Below, in pieces: positions 63,644 to 64,000 of a stretch of 64,000 nt of DNA; the first letter of the stretch is position 1; each line of letters begins with the position of its first letter. The position numbers and the translations under genes are program-made. The DNA comes from Orthonyx spaldingii (Eukaryota; Chordata; Aves; Passeriformes; Orthonychidae): NCBI GenBank assembly GCA_013397795.1, contig VZTJ01003855.1, positions 496,522-560,521 on the forward strand. Reading direction: 5' to 3'. The notes below the pieces were generated by a model that was not told the origin of the DNA, made no database searches, and saw only the letters and a list, made by a program, of their open reading frames with translations.

Positions 63644-64000
63644 GCCAAGTTTATTAATTTGGAGAACGAAATGCTCTTCAGCACTGCACAGTCACAGATC
63701 AACTGCTACATTCAGGTAAGTGCTGGAACAGTGGCAATGAAAATCAATCCGTGCAAAAAAGCTGCAGAGGTCACCCCACCACTCCACTTTCAACAGGCTC
63801 TGTCCCAGCAAAGAGCTGGAGAAGGACCTGCGGCTGAAGAGGATTTCCCTGGAGCTCACACCCAGTCCCAGTGACAGCACAGGCCACCAGAGGTGGGAGA
63901 AGATTCACTGCAGGTTTCCTCTTCTGTTTGTCCTTGCCCTGACCGCAGCCCCAGGCAGCCTCAGGAACAGAGTCCGGGTGGTGCTTTCAGCCTTGGTGCT
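63568..64000 (-). pseudogene. mRNA-like 3' end with encoded poly-A tail, probable retrocopy or gene 3' UTR, cut by the window edge
   Basis: Seen on the minus strand: the sequence runs from the window edge to AATAAA (63655-63650), then ACTTGGCATT, then a long A-tract (63639 down to about 63570) interrupted by a few other bases and a single N at 63584. A polyadenylation signal about 10 nt before an A-tract encoded in the genome is the signature of a reverse-transcribed mRNA. It could also be a true gene end that happens to lie beside an A-rich repeat. Reading from the edge, one frame is open until a TGA at 63907-63905, which could be the end of a coding region, but I do not recognise the protein. 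Against this, the plus strand has a perfect donor CAG/GTAAGT at 63715/63716 after a short open frame, so an exon on the other strand cannot be ruled out. Confidence 0.35.
63569..63639. repeat. poly-T tract with assembly N
   Basis: Nearly pure T with AAAAATTTTTTA near its middle, a single C and an N at 63584. The N probably marks a collapsed or unresolved homopolymer. Confidence 0.9.

Overview
The window looks like nuclear DNA of a bird. The repeats that can be read are the 3' ends of CR1 LINEs and solo LTRs of endogenous retroviruses. Otherwise the sequence is AT-rich, poor in genes and dotted with simple repeats and A/T tracts, as in an avian intergenic or intronic desert. There are no bacterial operons, no CRISPR arrays, and no tRNA or rRNA genes that I can find. 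Three runs of N (52 bp, 1 bp and 1 bp) show a draft assembly. Passerine or other avian order cannot be decided from this sequence alone.

Layout. At the left end (721-886, minus strand) there is one good candidate coding exon. It is an open frame with a signal-peptide-like or membrane-like hydrophobic segment and an N-glycosylation sequon, bounded by a textbook splice donor and, in one model, a fair acceptor. From there to about 63.6 kb I see no convincing gene. That stretch holds five CR1 fragments (4446, 16237, 31229, 33588, 55962), a 416-bp solo LTR with perfect 6-bp target duplications (15727-16142), and a second LTR of about 770 bp (29717-30489). It also holds a 25-bp-unit minisatellite, long ATT and GAAA microsatellites, and several long poly-A/poly-T tracts. 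At the right end (63568-64000, minus strand) the sequence reads like the 3' end of an mRNA, with AATAAA followed about 10 nt later by a genomically encoded A-tract. This suggests a retrocopy or a gene 3' end. The same bases also carry a perfect splice donor on the plus strand.

Two places are assembly problems rather than biology. The 52-N gap at 39058-39109 is flanked on both sides by the same poly-A plus TTAGCC. About 165 bp are duplicated almost exactly on both sides of the single N at 50979, just before a long GAAA microsatellite.

As far as can be read, the noncoding part may have regulatory content. A CpG-rich 170-bp patch carries a near-palindromic RFX X-box (46703-46716), and two stretches (about 41040-41340 and 57730-58240) look like possible conserved noncoding elements. 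These are inferences only. I did not find a previously undescribed biological system. The items most worth a second look are the exon at the left end, the mRNA-like end at the right, and the two assembly artefacts.
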